From Candidatus Borkfalkia ceftriaxoniphila (lineage in GTDB: Bacteria; Bacillota; Clostridia; Christensenellales; Borkfalkiaceae): a stretch of DNA of 64,000 nucleotides. The notes under the pieces are model-generated. The model was not told where the DNA came from. It ran no database searches and was given only the letters and a program-made list of their open reading frames with translations. Within the stretch, counting starts at the first letter, position 1; every line of letters starts with the position of its first letter. The stretch is from contig NZ_SDOZ01000004.1 in the NCBI RefSeq assembly GCF_004134775.1, positions 1 to 64,000 of the forward strand, written 5' to 3'. Position numbers and translations under genes: made by a program. Positions 1-8,729 of the stretch are shown in pieces.

Positions 1-2
1 TG

Positions 3-17
3 GCCGCCGCCAAATAA
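3..17 (+). CDS. possible last codons of an upstream gene
   Basis: Frame 3 reads Ala-Ala-Ala-Lys-stop and ends at 17, just before the inverted repeat at 23-70. This could be the tail of a gene that starts outside the window. Too short to identify; a chance reading is equally possible. Confidence 0.2.
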   Translation, partial: AAAK

Positions 18-22
18 AAATA

Positions 23-70
23 ACGTGTTAAAAGTGGATAACCCCTTTCGGGTTCCAACTTTTAACACGT
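23..70. repeat. long near-perfect inverted repeat
   Basis: The arms ACGTGTTAAAAGT (23-35) and ACTTTTAACACGT (58-70) are exact complements, and the inner AACCC/GGGTT continue the stem around a CTTTC loop with a small offset. There is no T-run behind it, so it is not a textbook intrinsic terminator. It may be a terminator variant for the upstream gene, or an operator in front of the promoter at 117-145. Confidence 0.6.
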
Positions 71-116
71 CAATTATAATAAAACAGTCTCTTTTTTCGA
101 CATTTTCTCATATACA

Positions 117-145
117 TTGACTTTACCGTTTTTTAATGTTATAAT
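117..145 (+). promoter_or_regulatory. strong sigma-A-type promoter
   Basis: TTGACT (117-122), a 17-base spacer and TATAAT (140-145). It should drive the solute-binding protein and the GGDEF/EAL genes behind it. The 5' leader of about 125 bases (to 277) holds two clear hairpins: CCCCCC/GGGGGG around 213-229 and a GTGCGCTTT/AAAGCGCAC hairpin around 231-253. No T-run follows them. Confidence 0.8.
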
Positions 146-277
146 GAACGAAATTGACAGTGCGCCCGAGCGGCGTGCCGAAAAACTACGCGGGCCGTGA
201 ATTTACGTTTGCCCCCCGCAGTGGGGGGCTGTGCGCTTTCTGCAAAAGCGCACAATTCCTGTTTGGAAGGAGAAAAC

Positions 278-1684
278 GTGAAAATTTTCAAAAATCTGTT
301 GATGTCTGTAGCAGTTTGTTCTATGCTCATCGCCTGCGTCGCCTGTTCGGGCGGCAACGATCACGGGCTTAATCCCGGTTCGCCCACGCCCGTCACGATA
401 TGGCATTACTACAACGGCGCGCTCGGTTCCACTTTCGACGAAATGGTCACCGATTTCAATAACACGCTGGGAAAGGAAAAGGGGATCGTCGTATCCGCCA
501 AATCCAAAGGGAGCATCGCCGGCGTGGAGGAGGCCATCCGCGCCTCGATAGATGGAGAGATCGGCGCGGAAGCGCTGCCTCAGATCTTTTCCGTGTATTC
601 CGACACCGCCTATTCGGTCAAGGATAAGATCGCGGATCTGTCAAATTATCTTACCGCGTCGCAAATCAAAGAATTCGTGCCCAGTTACATAGAGGAAGGC
701 GGTTTCGAAAAGGAAGGGGAGATCAAAATGTTCCCCATCGCGAAATCGACGGAGGTTTTGGCGATCAACAAGACCGACTGGGATAAATTTTCCGAAAAAA
801 CGGGCGCCGACGTTAAAAAGTTTGCCACATGGGAAGGCATTACGGAGTTGTCTGAACAGTATTACGCATGGAGCGGCGGTAAAGCCTTTTTCGGAAGGGA
901 CGCCTTCGCCAATTATATGCTCGTAGGCAGTAAACAACTCGGTAAACCTGTTTTCGAAGTGGAAAACGGGCAGGTGACTTTTCAACTCGATTCCGAAGTC
1001 ATGCGGAAATTGTGGGATAACTATTATGTACCGTACGTCAAGGGCTGGTTCAAACACGGCGGAAAATTCCGCACCGACGATATCAAGAGCGGCGCGATCG
1101 TTGCCTGCGTCGGTTCGACTTCGGGCGTCACGTACTTTCCCGAGAACGTAGATAACAATAAGGATCCCGAATACGCGATCCAGGGCATGATTTTGCCGCT
1201 CCCCAACTTTGCGGGTACGGAAAAATACGCCGTGCAGCAGGGCGCGGGCATGGCGGTCGTGCGTTCCGACGAAAAAACTGAATATGCTTCGACCGTCTTT
1301 TTGCGTTGGTTCAGCGAAAAGGACAACAACTTAAAATATTCGCTCGGTTCGGGCTATCTTCCCGTCAAAAAAGATCTCAACACCGAAGAAGCCGCCAAAG
1401 AATATTTTACGGACAATATCGAAATTTCCGCGCTGATGAAAAGCACGCTCTATACGGGCATCGAAATCGTCAATAATTATACGCTGTACACCACGCTTCC
1501 CTTCGATTGCGGTACCGAGGCGCGGGAGATCGTCAATACTTCGATGATCGATAAGGCGGTCGAAGATTTCGCCGCGATCGAGAACGGAAAAGTTACTCTG
1601 CAGCAGTGCCTGACCGTCGGTCATTTCGAAGAGTGGCTCAAAGCGCTGGGCGCGAGTTTGGAAAATCTGAAAGACAACGGATAA
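278..1684 (+). CDS. extracellular solute-binding lipoprotein (ABC sugar-type)
   Basis: The product (468 aa) is a family-1 solute-binding protein of the UgpB/MalE kind, which captures small sugars or related ligands outside the membrane. The GTG start at 278 has GGAAGGAG in front; the upstream in-frame ATG at 197 lies before this ribosome site and would bury the signal peptide. The N-terminus is basic, then hydrophobic, then has a lipobox ending in ACVAC-S, so it is probably a lipid-anchored lipoprotein. No permease or ATPase gene is nearby; instead the next gene, 3 bases on, is a membrane GGDEF/EAL protein. That suggests a sensing role, handing a ligand signal to c-di-GMP turnover, but this is inference. 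The ligand is unknown. Confidence 0.8.
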   Translation: MKIFKNLLMSVAVCSMLIACVACSGGNDHGLNPGSPTPVTIWHYYNGALGSTFDEMVTDFNNTLGKEKGIVVSAKSKGSIAGVEEAIRASIDGEIGAEALPQIFSVYSDTAYSVKDKIADLSNYLTASQIKEFVPSYIEEGGFEKEGEIKMFPIAKSTEVLAINKTDWDKFSEKTGADVKKFATWEGITELSEQYYAWSGGKAFFGRDAFANYMLVGSKQLGKPVFEVENGQVTFQLDSEVMRKLWDNYYVPYVKGWFKHGGKFRTDDIKSGAIVACVGSTSGVTYFPENVDNNKDPEYAIQGMILPLPNFAGTEKYAVQQGAGMAVVRSDEKTEYASTVFLRWFSEKDNNLKYSLGSGYLPVKKDLNTEEAAKEYFTDNIEISALMKSTLYTGIEIVNNYTLYTTLPFDCGTEAREIVNTSMIDKAVEDFAAIENGKVTLQQCLTVGHFEEWLKALGASLENLKDNG

Positions 1685-1687
1685 GAG

Positions 1688-4600
1688 ATGGAAGGGAAAA
1701 AGAACAAACGTACCAAATCTATTTTACGGAAAACCCTGATCCCGATCGTTTTGGTGATCGTGTTTCAGACGGTGTTCTTTTTTTGCGCTCTTTTTGCGTC
1801 GGATACCTTTACGAACCTTCGCAACAACAGTTTCGAAATGTTCAACGGCAAAGTGATTAATGTTTCCGATTCGCTCACCAACAACATGATCCGCGTATGG
1901 TCGAACATCAGCGAAACGGAGAACGACGTCGTAAGCCGCGTGGAAACGATTCTTCAAGAACAAGGAAAATCGTACGAAGATATTGCAAAACCTTTTACCG
2001 AAGAGGAAAAGGCCACGGAAGGCCCCCGTACCTATCACATCAACGAAATTATATTATCCGAAATCGCGGACGATATCCTGTATATGCTGCGCAAAAATCT
2101 GGTCACCGACGCGTTTATCGTGCTCGACGGCCCCGGAACGCGCAACCAGCCGCAGGACTATTATAAGGGAGGCATCTGTCTGAGGGACATGGATCCTACC
2201 TCCGCGAGTTCGGATAACGCCGATATCGAAATGACTTACGGCAGTATCGAGATCCGGGATCAACTGCACGTGACGGGAAACAAAACCTATTCCACCTTTG
2301 AATTTTCCGAAGAATGCTCCAACGATAACGAGGCATTCTTTTTCAAACCGCTGAATGCGGCGAAAGAAGCGAAAAAAGTATCCGATACGAAAAATTATGC
2401 TTATTGGTCGCCTTCATATAAAATGAATCAGTACGGCGAAACGATCGTATCGTATTCGATCCCGCTTATCTCTTCGAAAGGCGACGTGTTCGGAGTGCTG
2501 GGCATCGGCCTTTCCGTCGCTTATCTGAGCGGGCAAGTCAATATCGGAAACACGTCGGGAGAATACGGCGCCGCGGTATGCCTCGTGAAAAACAACGAGG
2601 ACGGCAGCGTGGATCTGGAACGCATCGTACATTCGGGCAGTCTGGGACAGAGCGTTTTCGGTTCCGTAAGCAGTGTTTCCGCCTTGCCGGACGGCTATAC
2701 GAATTTTTATAAGATCCCTTCTTCCAAAGTCGTATGCAACGTCAAGACGTTGGATATTTACAATCGGAACGGCCCGTTCAGCGGCGACGTATGGGCGGTG
2801 GTCGGCATGGTCGACGAGGGCGTTCTGATGACCTTTTACAATACCATTCTCATCGCGATGTCAGCCTCGGCGCTGGCGGCGGTGGCGCTCGCGCTCGTGG
2901 CGGTCACGCTCGTCGTGCGCAGTATCAGCAAGCCCATTGCGGAACTTGCGGAGGATACGCAGAATTACAGCGCGGCGAATGAGCAGCCTTTGCGCAAGAC
3001 GTATATCAAGGAAATAGACCTTTTAGCCGAAGCATTTTTGGAAAAGAGCGAAACCGCCGAAAACATCGCGCAGAAAGTTTCGGGCATCATCTCCAATTCG
3101 CGCACGCAGATCGGCGTGTTCGAATACGTGTACGGGGAAAAGAAAGTTTTCGTCAGCCGCAACGTCTATACGCTCATGCGCTGGCAGGACGAACGCATAA
3201 ACGATTATATCGGCATCGATCGTTTCCGCCGCCTCATGTCCAAGATCGATCCTTTAAACGAAAGGGACGAAACAGTCACCTATAAGATCCCCGAAGAAGA
3301 AGCGTGGATCCAGATCTCCGTCGTGGACGACGGTAAAAAGATCATCGGCACGATCACCGATATCACCCTCGACGTCATCGAAAAGAGGCGCATCGAATTC
3401 GAGCGCGATTTCGACGTTCTGACGGGGCTCAACAACCGCCGCTATTATAACGATAAATTGTACGAACTGTGCGAAACGCCCGAACTCGTCCGTATCGGCG
3501 CCATGGTGATGATCGATCTGGACGAACTCAAATACGTCAACGATACCTACGGGCATTCTTACGGCGATAAGTATATTCAGTTGATGGGCGAACTCATCAA
3601 GGGTTTTCCCCGCAGCAATGCGCTCATCGCAAGACTTTCGGGCGACGAGTTTGCCGTCTTTCTCTACGGCTACGCGAGCGAAGCGGAACTGCTTGCAGAA
3701 GTGCAGGGCGTATGGTCGCGTATGGAACGGTGCTTTCTGCCGCTGCCGAGCGGTGAAAATTTCAAACTGCGCGCCTCGGGCGGCTATGCGCTGTATCCGC
3801 GCAACGCCGCCACGCCCGAAGAACTGTTCCGTTACTCCGATTACGCCATGTATTCGGTCAAGCATACGGATAAGGGGCGCCTCGGCGATTTCGATATCGA
3901 AGACTACCGCAAGAACGAATTTATCATGAGCGGGCAGGAAGAATTTTTCCATATCGTAGAGAGCCGCAAAGTCAGATACGCTTTTCAGATGATCGTGGAC
4001 GCGCGCACGGGCGAGACCTACGGATACGAGGCTCTCATGCGCCCGCAGGGGGAAACCATCAAATCCCCCGTGCAGATCCTCGAGATCGCCAAGAAGTGCG
4101 CCAAACTCAACGTGATCGAACAACTCACCTGGAATGGGGCGCTGGAAACGTATCAGACCCGTTTCGGCGAGGGGCTTTTGGAAAAGAAAGCCAGGCTGTT
4201 CATCAATTCCATCAGCGACTGTATTATTCCGCCCGACGATATCCGCGCGTTGGAAACGGCGTACGGCGAACTTCTCGGCAACGTGGTTTTGGAGATCATG
4301 GAAAACGAGCCGATCAGTTCTTCTTCCACATTGGAAAAGAAAATAAGTTATCTGGGGCGCTGGAATGCGGAACTTGCCATAGACGATTTCGGTTCCGCCT
4401 ACAATACCGACGCGGTGCTTTTGATCACCCAGCCTCAGTACATCAAATTCGAACGCGCCATCATACAGGGCATTGACGCCTCTTCCGATAAGATGCTGAT
4501 GGTGGAAAATATGGTCAATTATATGCACCGCCGCAATATCAGGGTGATCGCCGAGGGCGTGGAAACGTTCGGGGAGATGAAGAAAGTCATCGAGTTGGGC

Positions 4601-4702
4601 GTCGACTATATCCAGGGCTACTATCTGCACAAGCCGAGTTTTACCGAGTTCGGCTTATCCGACGAAAAGAAAAAAGAAATTCTTTTATGCAACGGAAAAT
4701 AA
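1688..4702 (+). CDS. membrane sensor GGDEF/EAL protein (c-di-GMP synthesis/hydrolysis)
   Basis: The protein (1004 aa) has a transmembrane helix near residue 15-37, a large extracellular CACHE-like sensor to about residue 380, a second helix at about 390-415, a HAMP-like segment, then GGDEF (about 560-720) and EAL (about 760-990) domains. The cyclase motif reads SGDEF, a variant that can still be active. The EAL side looks complete: YEALMRP, the Asn of LFINS, the Glu of LEIMENE, IDDFG, the Lys of YIKFER, IAEGVE and IQGYYLHKP. It therefore should at least hydrolyse c-di-GMP. It follows the solute-binding lipoprotein by 3 bases and shares its promoter, so the lipoprotein may feed its CACHE sensor. 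Confidence 0.88.
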   Translation: MEGKKNKRTKSILRKTLIPIVLVIVFQTVFFFCALFASDTFTNLRNNSFEMFNGKVINVSDSLTNNMIRVWSNISETENDVVSRVETILQEQGKSYEDIAKPFTEEEKATEGPRTYHINEIILSEIADDILYMLRKNLVTDAFIVLDGPGTRNQPQDYYKGGICLRDMDPTSASSDNADIEMTYGSIEIRDQLHVTGNKTYSTFEFSEECSNDNEAFFFKPLNAAKEAKKVSDTKNYAYWSPSYKMNQYGETIVSYSIPLISSKGDVFGVLGIGLSVAYLSGQVNIGNTSGEYGAAVCLVKNNEDGSVDLERIVHSGSLGQSVFGSVSSVSALPDGYTNFYKIPSSKVVCNVKTLDIYNRNGPFSGDVWAVVGMVDEGVLMTFYNTILIAMSASALAAVALALVAVTLVVRSISKPIAELAEDTQNYSAANEQPLRKTYIKEIDLLAEAFLEKSETAENIAQKVSGIISNSRTQIGVFEYVYGEKKVFVSRNVYTLMRWQDERINDYIGIDRFRRLMSKIDPLNERDETVTYKIPEEEAWIQISVVDDGKKIIGTITDITLDVIEKRRIEFERDFDVLTGLNNRRYYNDKLYELCETPELVRIGAMVMIDLDELKYVNDTYGHSYGDKYIQLMGELIKGFPRSNALIARLSGDEFAVFLYGYASEAELLAEVQGVWSRMERCFLPLPSGENFKLRASGGYALYPRNAATPEELFRYSDYAMYSVKHTDKGRLGDFDIEDYRKNEFIMSGQEEFFHIVESRKVRYAFQMIVDARTGETYGYEALMRPQGETIKSPVQILEIAKKCAKLNVIEQLTWNGALETYQTRFGEGLLEKKARLFINSISDCIIPPDDIRALETAYGELLGNVVLEIMENEPISSSSTLEKKISYLGRWNAELAIDDFGSAYNTDAVLLITQPQYIKFERAIIQGIDASSDKMLMVENMVNYMHRRNIRVIAEGVETFGEMKKVIELGVDYIQGYYLHKPSFTEFGLSDEKKKEILLCNGK

Positions 4703-4720
4703 ACGGAGCAAGCGTACGGC

Positions 4721-7027
4721 GTGAAAAAGCATTCTGCCAAATTCAATAAAACCATGTGGATCAAGACCATCGTCGTCGCGGTGGTCCTTATATCCGTGGA
4801 ACTCATCGCGGGCTTTTCTCTGTATCACAACGCCGTCACGTCCGCATACGACGGTACTTTCCGTCAGTACGCCGCGTCGCTTTCGGGCATCGAGCGCGAA
4901 CTGAATGAAATTTTTTCCGAAGACGTCGGAAATTTCGACGAAGAGGACGGGTTCGCTCTTTCAGGCTCGCTCGACGCCGCGGGCGCGGAGATCGAGATCG
5001 GGGGGCAAAGTTATGCCGTGCAATCGCAGACGATTGCCCATAACCTGCAGGAGCGCCCCGTGCTCTTCTATTCTTTAAGCGATATGTGCAAAGGAATCGG
5101 CGATGAAACGCTATATACCGTTTATACAAAATCTGTAAACGGCGAAACGGCACTGCGCCTGCGCCCCTTTGAAGAGGCCGTGAAACAACTTTCCATGGCG
5201 GGGTTCGAAGGGATCGCGCTCGCGAGCGGCAGCGGCCGCGTCGTCTTTGCGACGGGTGTCTTCGACGGCTATTTTCAGGATTACGGTTTCGAATTGCAGC
5301 CGTCGGAAGCGTCGTCCGTGCGCATCGTGAACGAGGGCGAAGGGCACTACGCCTGTTCTGTCAGAGTTCTGGGCGCTACGGGCTATTATCTCGGCGCGTT
5401 CGTGGATTTCACGGGACAGCAGAAAATTTCCGATTCCCTTGCGCGGGAGATCGCGGTCATTCTTATCGTGACGGGCGCGGTGGTCGGCGTACTGTTCCTT
5501 TTATATTCTTTCTGGGTAGGGCTCAACGAAAATTCGTTCCGCTATTCCTACCGTATCGTTACCGACGCGGACGGGAAAATTATCAGAGCCAACGCGAAAT
5601 TCAAACAGGATTTCCCCCAGACGGTGGAGATCAAAGAGAACGTGGCGCGGTTCGAAGAAAAGACTTTCAACGCCGTCAAGATTTCCGCGTTCGGCGCCGA
5701 GCGCCTGCTCGCGTGCGTCGCGAAAAAACAGACGAACGGCAGGATCCGCCTTTCCGCGAGCGAACTCGCGCTCCCGTACGAATCGGATCTTGAAAATAAA
5801 GATCTGATGAAAAACGTGTACGACGTTTTTACAGCCAAGGGCGGGCGCGTTCTGATAGGCACGATCTTTATCGGCAATCTCGCCAATTTCAAGGCGATGT
5901 TCGGCACGGAATTCGCCCAAAAAGTCTATGCGAAGATCTTTGCAAAGACCGAGCAGGAATTTACTTACGCCTACGAGATAGACGACAGTCACATCGGTAT
6001 TCTGTATCCCGAGGGGAAAAAACTTGATAATTTATTGCAGGATATCAAAGACGCGGTGAATTTTATCGATCAGCCCGTTATGATCGACGGCAACCTCGTC
6101 AATATCGGCGCGAAATTCGGATTCGCCGTCTGCGACGCGGTCATGGAACGGCGCGATTTCGAGTACGCGGCGATTGCGGCGGACGCCGCGTTAAAGCGCG
6201 CTGCGGAAGACAAGATGAACGATTATTTCATCTATCACGAATCCCAGAAAAAACAGTACGCCAAATTTTTCGTGCAATACGATATCCGTAAAATGCTCGA
6301 CGACGGCGATTTTTACATGGAATATCAGCCGCAGTACAGTCTGAAAGAAAACCGCATTACGGGATTCGAGGCTCTCTTCCGCGTGCGCAACCCGAAAATG
6401 AACGTGAGCGCGTATGAGATCATTTCCTATGCCGAGCGTACGGGAAACATGGTCATGCTGGGAGATTTTGTCTTCGATACAAGCATGCGTTTTGCCAAGA
6501 TCATCGAAGGCAGGGGCGTCACGGTTTCTTTGAACGTTTCGCCAATTCAACTGATGCAGGCGGGCTTTGTCGAGAACTTTTTGAAAATATATCATAAATA
6601 CGATCTGAAAGCGGGTACGATCTCGGTGGAGATCACCGAATCCTTTCTCATGCACACTTTCGACGAAACGCTCAAAAAATTGCAGATTCTGTGCGAGCAG
6701 GGCATTTCTATCCATCTGGACGACTTCGGTACCCAATATTCTTCGCTGTTATATCTGAAAAAACTGCCCATTGCCGCCATTAAGATCGACCGCGAATTTA
6801 TCAGCGATATCGCGGCCAACGAGTACAGCCGCGCGATCACGCGCATGGTGCTCAATATTACCAAGGAACTGAAACTTTTGAGTATTTCCGAGGGGATCGA
6901 AACCAAAGAACAACTTCAGATCTTGCAGGAAATGGGCTGCGACGTCATTCAGGGGTACTTGATCGGACGCTCCGTAAAGGAAGACGCCGCGTTGGAAATG
7001 TTGCGAAATTTCAAACCCGAAATTTAA
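4721..7027 (+). CDS. membrane EAL phosphodiesterase with degenerate GGDEF
   Basis: The product (768 aa) starts at GTG 4721 behind ACGGAG. One helix at about residue 10-30 and another at about 245-268 bracket an extracellular sensor region of unknown fold. The middle domain has the GGDEF fold position, but its motif is replaced by YEIDDSHIGI, so cyclase activity is unlikely. The EAL domain (about 530-765) keeps FEALFRV, the Asn of SLNVSP, the Glu of VEITES, LDDFG, the Lys of AIKIDR, SEGIE and IQGYLIG, matching an active c-di-GMP phosphodiesterase. It lies 18 bases behind the first GGDEF/EAL gene and is probably cotranscribed with it. Confidence 0.85.
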   Translation: MKKHSAKFNKTMWIKTIVVAVVLISVELIAGFSLYHNAVTSAYDGTFRQYAASLSGIERELNEIFSEDVGNFDEEDGFALSGSLDAAGAEIEIGGQSYAVQSQTIAHNLQERPVLFYSLSDMCKGIGDETLYTVYTKSVNGETALRLRPFEEAVKQLSMAGFEGIALASGSGRVVFATGVFDGYFQDYGFELQPSEASSVRIVNEGEGHYACSVRVLGATGYYLGAFVDFTGQQKISDSLAREIAVILIVTGAVVGVLFLLYSFWVGLNENSFRYSYRIVTDADGKIIRANAKFKQDFPQTVEIKENVARFEEKTFNAVKISAFGAERLLACVAKKQTNGRIRLSASELALPYESDLENKDLMKNVYDVFTAKGGRVLIGTIFIGNLANFKAMFGTEFAQKVYAKIFAKTEQEFTYAYEIDDSHIGILYPEGKKLDNLLQDIKDAVNFIDQPVMIDGNLVNIGAKFGFAVCDAVMERRDFEYAAIAADAALKRAAEDKMNDYFIYHESQKKQYAKFFVQYDIRKMLDDGDFYMEYQPQYSLKENRITGFEALFRVRNPKMNVSAYEIISYAERTGNMVMLGDFVFDTSMRFAKIIEGRGVTVSLNVSPIQLMQAGFVENFLKIYHKYDLKAGTISVEITESFLMHTFDETLKKLQILCEQGISIHLDDFGTQYSSLLYLKKLPIAAIKIDREFISDIAANEYSRAITRMVLNITKELKLLSISEGIETKEQLQILQEMGCDVIQGYLIGRSVKEDAALEMLRNFKPEI

Positions 7028-7055
7028 ATTTGAGAAATATTTGTCGAAAATTGTG

Positions 7056-7084
7056 TTGTATATTTGCCCGATCGGGTGTATAAT
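7056..7084 (+). promoter_or_regulatory. promoter of the third EAL gene
   Basis: TTGTAT (7056-7061), a 17-base spacer and TATAAT (7079-7084). It gives the gene at 7119 its own start of transcription, separate from the two genes before it. Confidence 0.65.
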
Positions 7085-7118
7085 GCACATATAATGAATA
7101 AGAAAAGGAGGCAAAGAC

Positions 7119-8522
7119 ATGATCCGTCAACTGCTCGCAGGCGCAGAATTGAAACCCGGAGTCGCCATTCTGTTGGTCGTCCTGTTCGTCCTCGTTGCAG
7201 CGGCGGCGATGTTTTTCCTCTATCGCGGTATCCGCAAGGACCGAAACCGCTATATCGCGGATAAGTTGAAGATCGGCGAACTTAACAAGGATTCCTTTGA
7301 CGATTTGATTCTGCGCCGCTTTCATTCCGCGGGCAAAAATACGCATTTCAGCGTCTTTTTCATCGAGATCAACGATGCGAAAAATATCCGCGAATCGTTC
7401 GGTGAAAAACAATTCGCAGGCGCGGTCAATACACTCGTCGAACGCCTGTACAGGCTCCTTCCCAAAGGCAGCAAGGTCTGCCTGTACGAATACGACCTTT
7501 TGGCGGTTCTCGTCGACGAGGACCTGGATAAAAAAGCGCTCTCCGATCTGGCGTCGTTCTGCCTGTTGGAAGGGCGTAAAACCGTCAGTTTGATCACGCG
7601 CGTGCGGCTGGAACTCGATCTGAGCATCGGCGTCAACAGTTACAATGCGTTCAGCGCCAATTTTAACGCGTTCAAGCAGAATCTCGAACTCGCGCTCGCC
7701 GTATCCAAAAGAAACGGACTCAATAAATATACGATCTACTCTTCGGAAATCTCCAACAGCGAGAGCGAAGAATATAAATATTATCAGGAGATAAAATCGG
7801 CGATCGAGGCGAACGAGTTTACTTTATACTATCAGCCCGTGTATGATTTAAAGAACAATGTTATTTTCGCCTACGAAAGCCTGTTGCGCTGGAATCACAA
7901 GACGCTCGGCGTGCTCGCTCCGGGAAAATTTCTGAATATCTTGGAGCAATCGGGCGACATCAACTGGGTCGGAGCGTGGGCGTTCGAACAACTGCTCATC
8001 GCGCAGCAGCGTTATAAGCAGAAAAATCCCGATAAAAACGTCACTTTTTCCATGAACCTTTCGCCCAAACAGTTAATGAATCCCAATCTTACCGACGATT
8101 TCCGCCGCGTGCTCAAAAAATATAAAGTGCCTGCAAACGAAGTGTGTATGGAGATCGTGGAATTCGCCATGTTCGACAAAATGCCTGAGGTGCACGAAAA
8201 TATTCAAAAACTCGTACAGTGCGGCTTTCAGATCGCGCTCGACGATTTCGGACTGGAAATGAGTTCTTTGAAGCGGTTGGAAAATCTGCAGGTCAACTGG
8301 GTAAAACTCGACCGCTCGTTTATCGACGAAGCGAAAGACGACCTTTTGATCGGAGGCGTGGCAAACTCGCTGGTCGGCTACGCGGAAAAGAACGATTTCC
8401 GTATCATCGCCGAGGGGATCGAGGACGACGTAACGCTGGATTTTATCAAGGAACTTTCGATCCCGTACGGGCAGGGCTATTATTTCGGCAAGCCCAAGGC
8501 GCCCGCGGAATACGATATTTGA
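7119..8522 (+). CDS. membrane-anchored EAL phosphodiesterase with degenerate GGDEF
   Basis: The product (467 aa) has one N-terminal membrane helix (about residue 15-37), a cytoplasmic GGDEF-like domain whose motif is lost (YEYDLLAVLVDED at its place), and an EAL domain from about residue 230. The catalytic motif is ESL instead of EAL, a common tolerated variant. The Asn of SMNLSP, the Glu of MEIVEF, LDDFG, the Lys of WVKLDR, IAEGIE and GQGYYFGKP are all present. It should hydrolyse c-di-GMP to pGpG. The ribosome site is AAAGGAGG. It stands directly before the c-di-GMP riboswitch operon, which fits a local signal circuit. Confidence 0.85.
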   Translation: MIRQLLAGAELKPGVAILLVVLFVLVAAAAMFFLYRGIRKDRNRYIADKLKIGELNKDSFDDLILRRFHSAGKNTHFSVFFIEINDAKNIRESFGEKQFAGAVNTLVERLYRLLPKGSKVCLYEYDLLAVLVDEDLDKKALSDLASFCLLEGRKTVSLITRVRLELDLSIGVNSYNAFSANFNAFKQNLELALAVSKRNGLNKYTIYSSEISNSESEEYKYYQEIKSAIEANEFTLYYQPVYDLKNNVIFAYESLLRWNHKTLGVLAPGKFLNILEQSGDINWVGAWAFEQLLIAQQRYKQKNPDKNVTFSMNLSPKQLMNPNLTDDFRRVLKKYKVPANEVCMEIVEFAMFDKMPEVHENIQKLVQCGFQIALDDFGLEMSSLKRLENLQVNWVKLDRSFIDEAKDDLLIGGVANSLVGYAEKNDFRIIAEGIEDDVTLDFIKELSIPYGQGYYFGKPKAPAEYDI

Positions 8523-8549
8523 GTTTTTTCGAATAAAATTTAAAAGTAC

Positions 8550-8578
8550 TTGACAATTTTATAATAATATTCTATAAT
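8550..8578 (+). promoter_or_regulatory. consensus promoter of the riboswitch operon
   Basis: TTGACA (8550-8555), exactly 17 bases, TATAAT (8573-8578): a perfect match to the vegetative sigma consensus. Transcription should begin near 8585, immediately before the riboswitch, so regulation of this operon is left mainly to the RNA. Confidence 0.9.
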
Positions 8579-8585
8579 TAGAATA

Positions 8586-8662
8586 AGTTAAAAGCAAAGT
8601 ATCCAAAAGGGTATGACGCAAAGCTAAGAGCCTAAGTCGCAAGATATGGTTGTCAGTTGCCA
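8586..8662 (+). promoter_or_regulatory. c-di-GMP-I (GEMM-I) riboswitch aptamer
   Basis: The conserved GEMM-I elements occur in order: GCAAA (8594-8598), a hairpin with an AAAA tetraloop (8599-8614), the invariant GACGCAAAGC (8615-8624), the tetraloop-receptor GCCTAA (8630-8635) and a closing GG-TTG-TCAG-TTGCC (8648-8661) that fits the GGNAGCCGGGUUGCC consensus. A strong terminator begins at the 3' end of the aptamer. The setting agrees: three c-di-GMP enzymes lie upstream and surface-protein genes downstream. Whether binding turns expression on or off cannot be settled, because the aptamer and terminator share only about three bases. Confidence 0.9.
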
Positions 8663-8695
8663 AAACATTCTATGATGTTTTGGCAATTTTTTTTT
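8659..8695 (+). terminator. riboswitch expression-platform terminator
   Basis: Perfect stem GCCAAAACAT (8659-8668) / ATGTTTTGGC (8675-8684) with a six-base loop, followed by AA and nine T. It ends 34 bases before the first gene of the operon, so it is a regulated attenuator and not the end of the gene upstream. Confidence 0.92.
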
Positions 8696-8729
8696 CATAA
8701 AATCATTTGATCATTCGGGGAGTCGTGCT

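Noticed and set aside
197..277. Earlier ATG for the solute-binding lipoprotein
   Set aside because: It lies upstream of a strong ribosome site and would place 27 residues before the signal peptide.
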